13,845 nt of DNA from Aliarcobacter butzleri (lineage in GTDB: Bacteria > Campylobacterota > Campylobacteria > Campylobacterales > Arcobacteraceae): contig JAAYJJ010000043.1 in the NCBI GenBank assembly GCA_012522985.1, forward strand, positions 1 through 13,845, in the 5' to 3' direction. The notes below the pieces were generated by a model. The model searched no databases, had not been told where the DNA came from, and saw only the letters and a list, made by a program, of their open reading frames with translations. Below, piece after piece: positions 13,058 through 13,845 of this stretch (position 1 is the stretch's first letter; every line of letters begins with the position of its first letter). The position numbers and the translations under genes were made by a program.

Positions 13058-13845
13058 ATGTCAAAACACTTAAAGCTTTCAACTCTTTATTTAATAATTA
13101 TTTTTTGTATAGCAGAGTTATTGGTATTTTTACTATTACAATACCAATCAACTCTAAAAATCAATAATAAAATTGAGCTTTTTGAAAATAGAGTAAATAA
13201 TATCTACGATATTCTCTTTCAAAATAGCAAAAACTATGCCGATATTATATTTGAAGATATTATCCAATCCAATAAAGCTATTGATATAATCAAAAATGCA
13301 AATAACAATAAAGATAATTATATAGTTTTAGATGGTCTTAAAAATGAGCTATATAATCTATTGAATAATAAATATGAAACTATGAAAAAGTTGGGTATTG
13401 TTCAATTTAATTTTATTTTAAATGATGGAATAAGTTTTTATAGATTTCATAGTCCCGAAAAATATGGAGATGATCTTTTAGCAGTAAGAGAGAGTATAGC
13501 CTTTGTACATAAATATAAAATCCCTATATATACATTTGAAGGTGGAAAAATATACTCTGGATATCGTTTTGTTTATCCTATTTTTGATGATAATGATGAC
13601 TTTATAGGCATAGTAGAGATTTCATATATTGCAGAAAGTATTATAAAACAATTTAAAAACAATCAATACCAAACACTCTTTTTAGAATATAAAGACTCTA
13701 TAGAGTATAAACTATTTGATGATGTAAAATACCACTATAATAACTCTATTTTAAGCGATGATTTTATTATAAATAAAGCTATTGTTCCTATGGAAAAATC
13801 TATTTATATAGCAAATACTCTAAAAGATAATATAAACCATAAAAA
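13058..13845 (+). CDS. Membrane sensor with double-Cache-like ectodomain (partial, 3' end outside window)
   Basis: The first 262 codons of an open frame that runs off the window. A single N-terminal membrane helix (~8-28) anchors a periplasmic domain that starts with a helix (~30-80). It continues with a Cache-type core carrying FHSPEKYGDDL (130-140), RESIAFVHKYK, FEGGKIYSGYRFVYPIFD and FIGIVEISY. This pattern matches the double sensory domain found on Campylobacterota histidine kinases, diguanylate cyclases and chemoreceptors (dCache_3-like, by recall). The output domain lies beyond the end, and a histidine kinase is the best guess because a receiver gene lies 9 bp upstream. The ATG has no clear ribosome site, so translation may depend on coupling to the regulator gene. 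The ligand is unknown. Confidence 0.8.
   Translation, partial: MSKHLKLSTLYLIIIFCIAELLVFLLLQYQSTLKINNKIELFENRVNNIYDILFQNSKNYADIIFEDIIQSNKAIDIIKNANNNKDNYIVLDGLKNELYNLLNNKYETMKKLGIVQFNFILNDGISFYRFHSPEKYGDDLLAVRESIAFVHKYKIPIYTFEGGKIYSGYRFVYPIFDDNDDFIGIVEISYIAESIIKQFKNNQYQTLFLEYKDSIEYKLFDDVKYHYNNSILSDDFIINKAIVPMEKSIYIANTLKDNINHK

Noticed and set aside
1..13845. CRISPR array, integrase, toxin-antitoxin or complete restriction system
   Set aside because: No evenly spaced repeats and no cas, integrase, transposase or methylase reading frames were found on either strand. The only accessory trace is the rhuM fragment and the unassigned left edge.

Overview
The window is AT-rich DNA of a member of the Campylobacterota (former Epsilonproteobacteria). 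The evidence is the pairing of two cell-shape peptidoglycan peptidases of the Helicobacter/Campylobacter type (Csd6/Pgp2-like and Csd3/Pgp3-like), a TlpD-like soluble chemoreceptor ending in a zinc-binding CZB domain, and an AroC C-terminus that reads like the Campylobacter enzyme. I cannot name the genus. An Arcobacter-, Sulfurimonas- or Sulfurovum-like bacterium would fit.

Layout. Positions 1-118 are unassigned sequence joined abruptly to the last ~80 codons of chorismate synthase (aroC, 119-358), so aroC is broken here. It converges on csd6 (minus strand), and the two stop codons lie in opposite arms of one terminator hairpin. Divergent from csd6 is csd3, followed after 16 bp by the Mg2+ channel gene mgtE. 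Then come a tRNA-Met(CAU) and tRNA-Asn(GUU) pair and a YbdG/MscM-type mechanosensitive channel. A heptamer repeat tract and a long stem-loop separate the channel from a convergent minus-strand sulfur-amino-acid pair, metY-cysK. Next is a truncated rhuM-like gene (plus strand) whose frame runs into the antisense of rmuC. The M48-family protease gene and rmuC form a minus-strand pair overlapping by ATGA. After a 226-bp divergent intergenic region with two palindromes comes a plus-strand sensory cluster: CZB chemoreceptor, single-domain response regulator, and a membrane sensor with a double-Cache-like ectodomain cut by the window end.

How the genes work together. Csd6 and Csd3 trim peptide stems and crosslinks of periplasmic peptidoglycan and set cell curvature in relatives. 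MgtE and the MscM-like channel handle Mg2+ and osmotic stress at the inner membrane. MetY and CysK both use sulfide, to make homocysteine and cysteine. The M48 protease and RmuC look translationally coupled. The last three genes look like one signalling operon joining a cytoplasmic redox/zinc-type receptor, a phospho-acceptor and a periplasm-facing sensor.

Most of the window is ordinary chromosomal backbone. The parts that merit a second look are the aroC junction, the rhuM remnant with its perfect intragenic palindrome, the heptamer tract, and the chemoreceptor-regulator-sensor cluster. I saw no CRISPR array, integrase, complete insertion sequence or full defence system.
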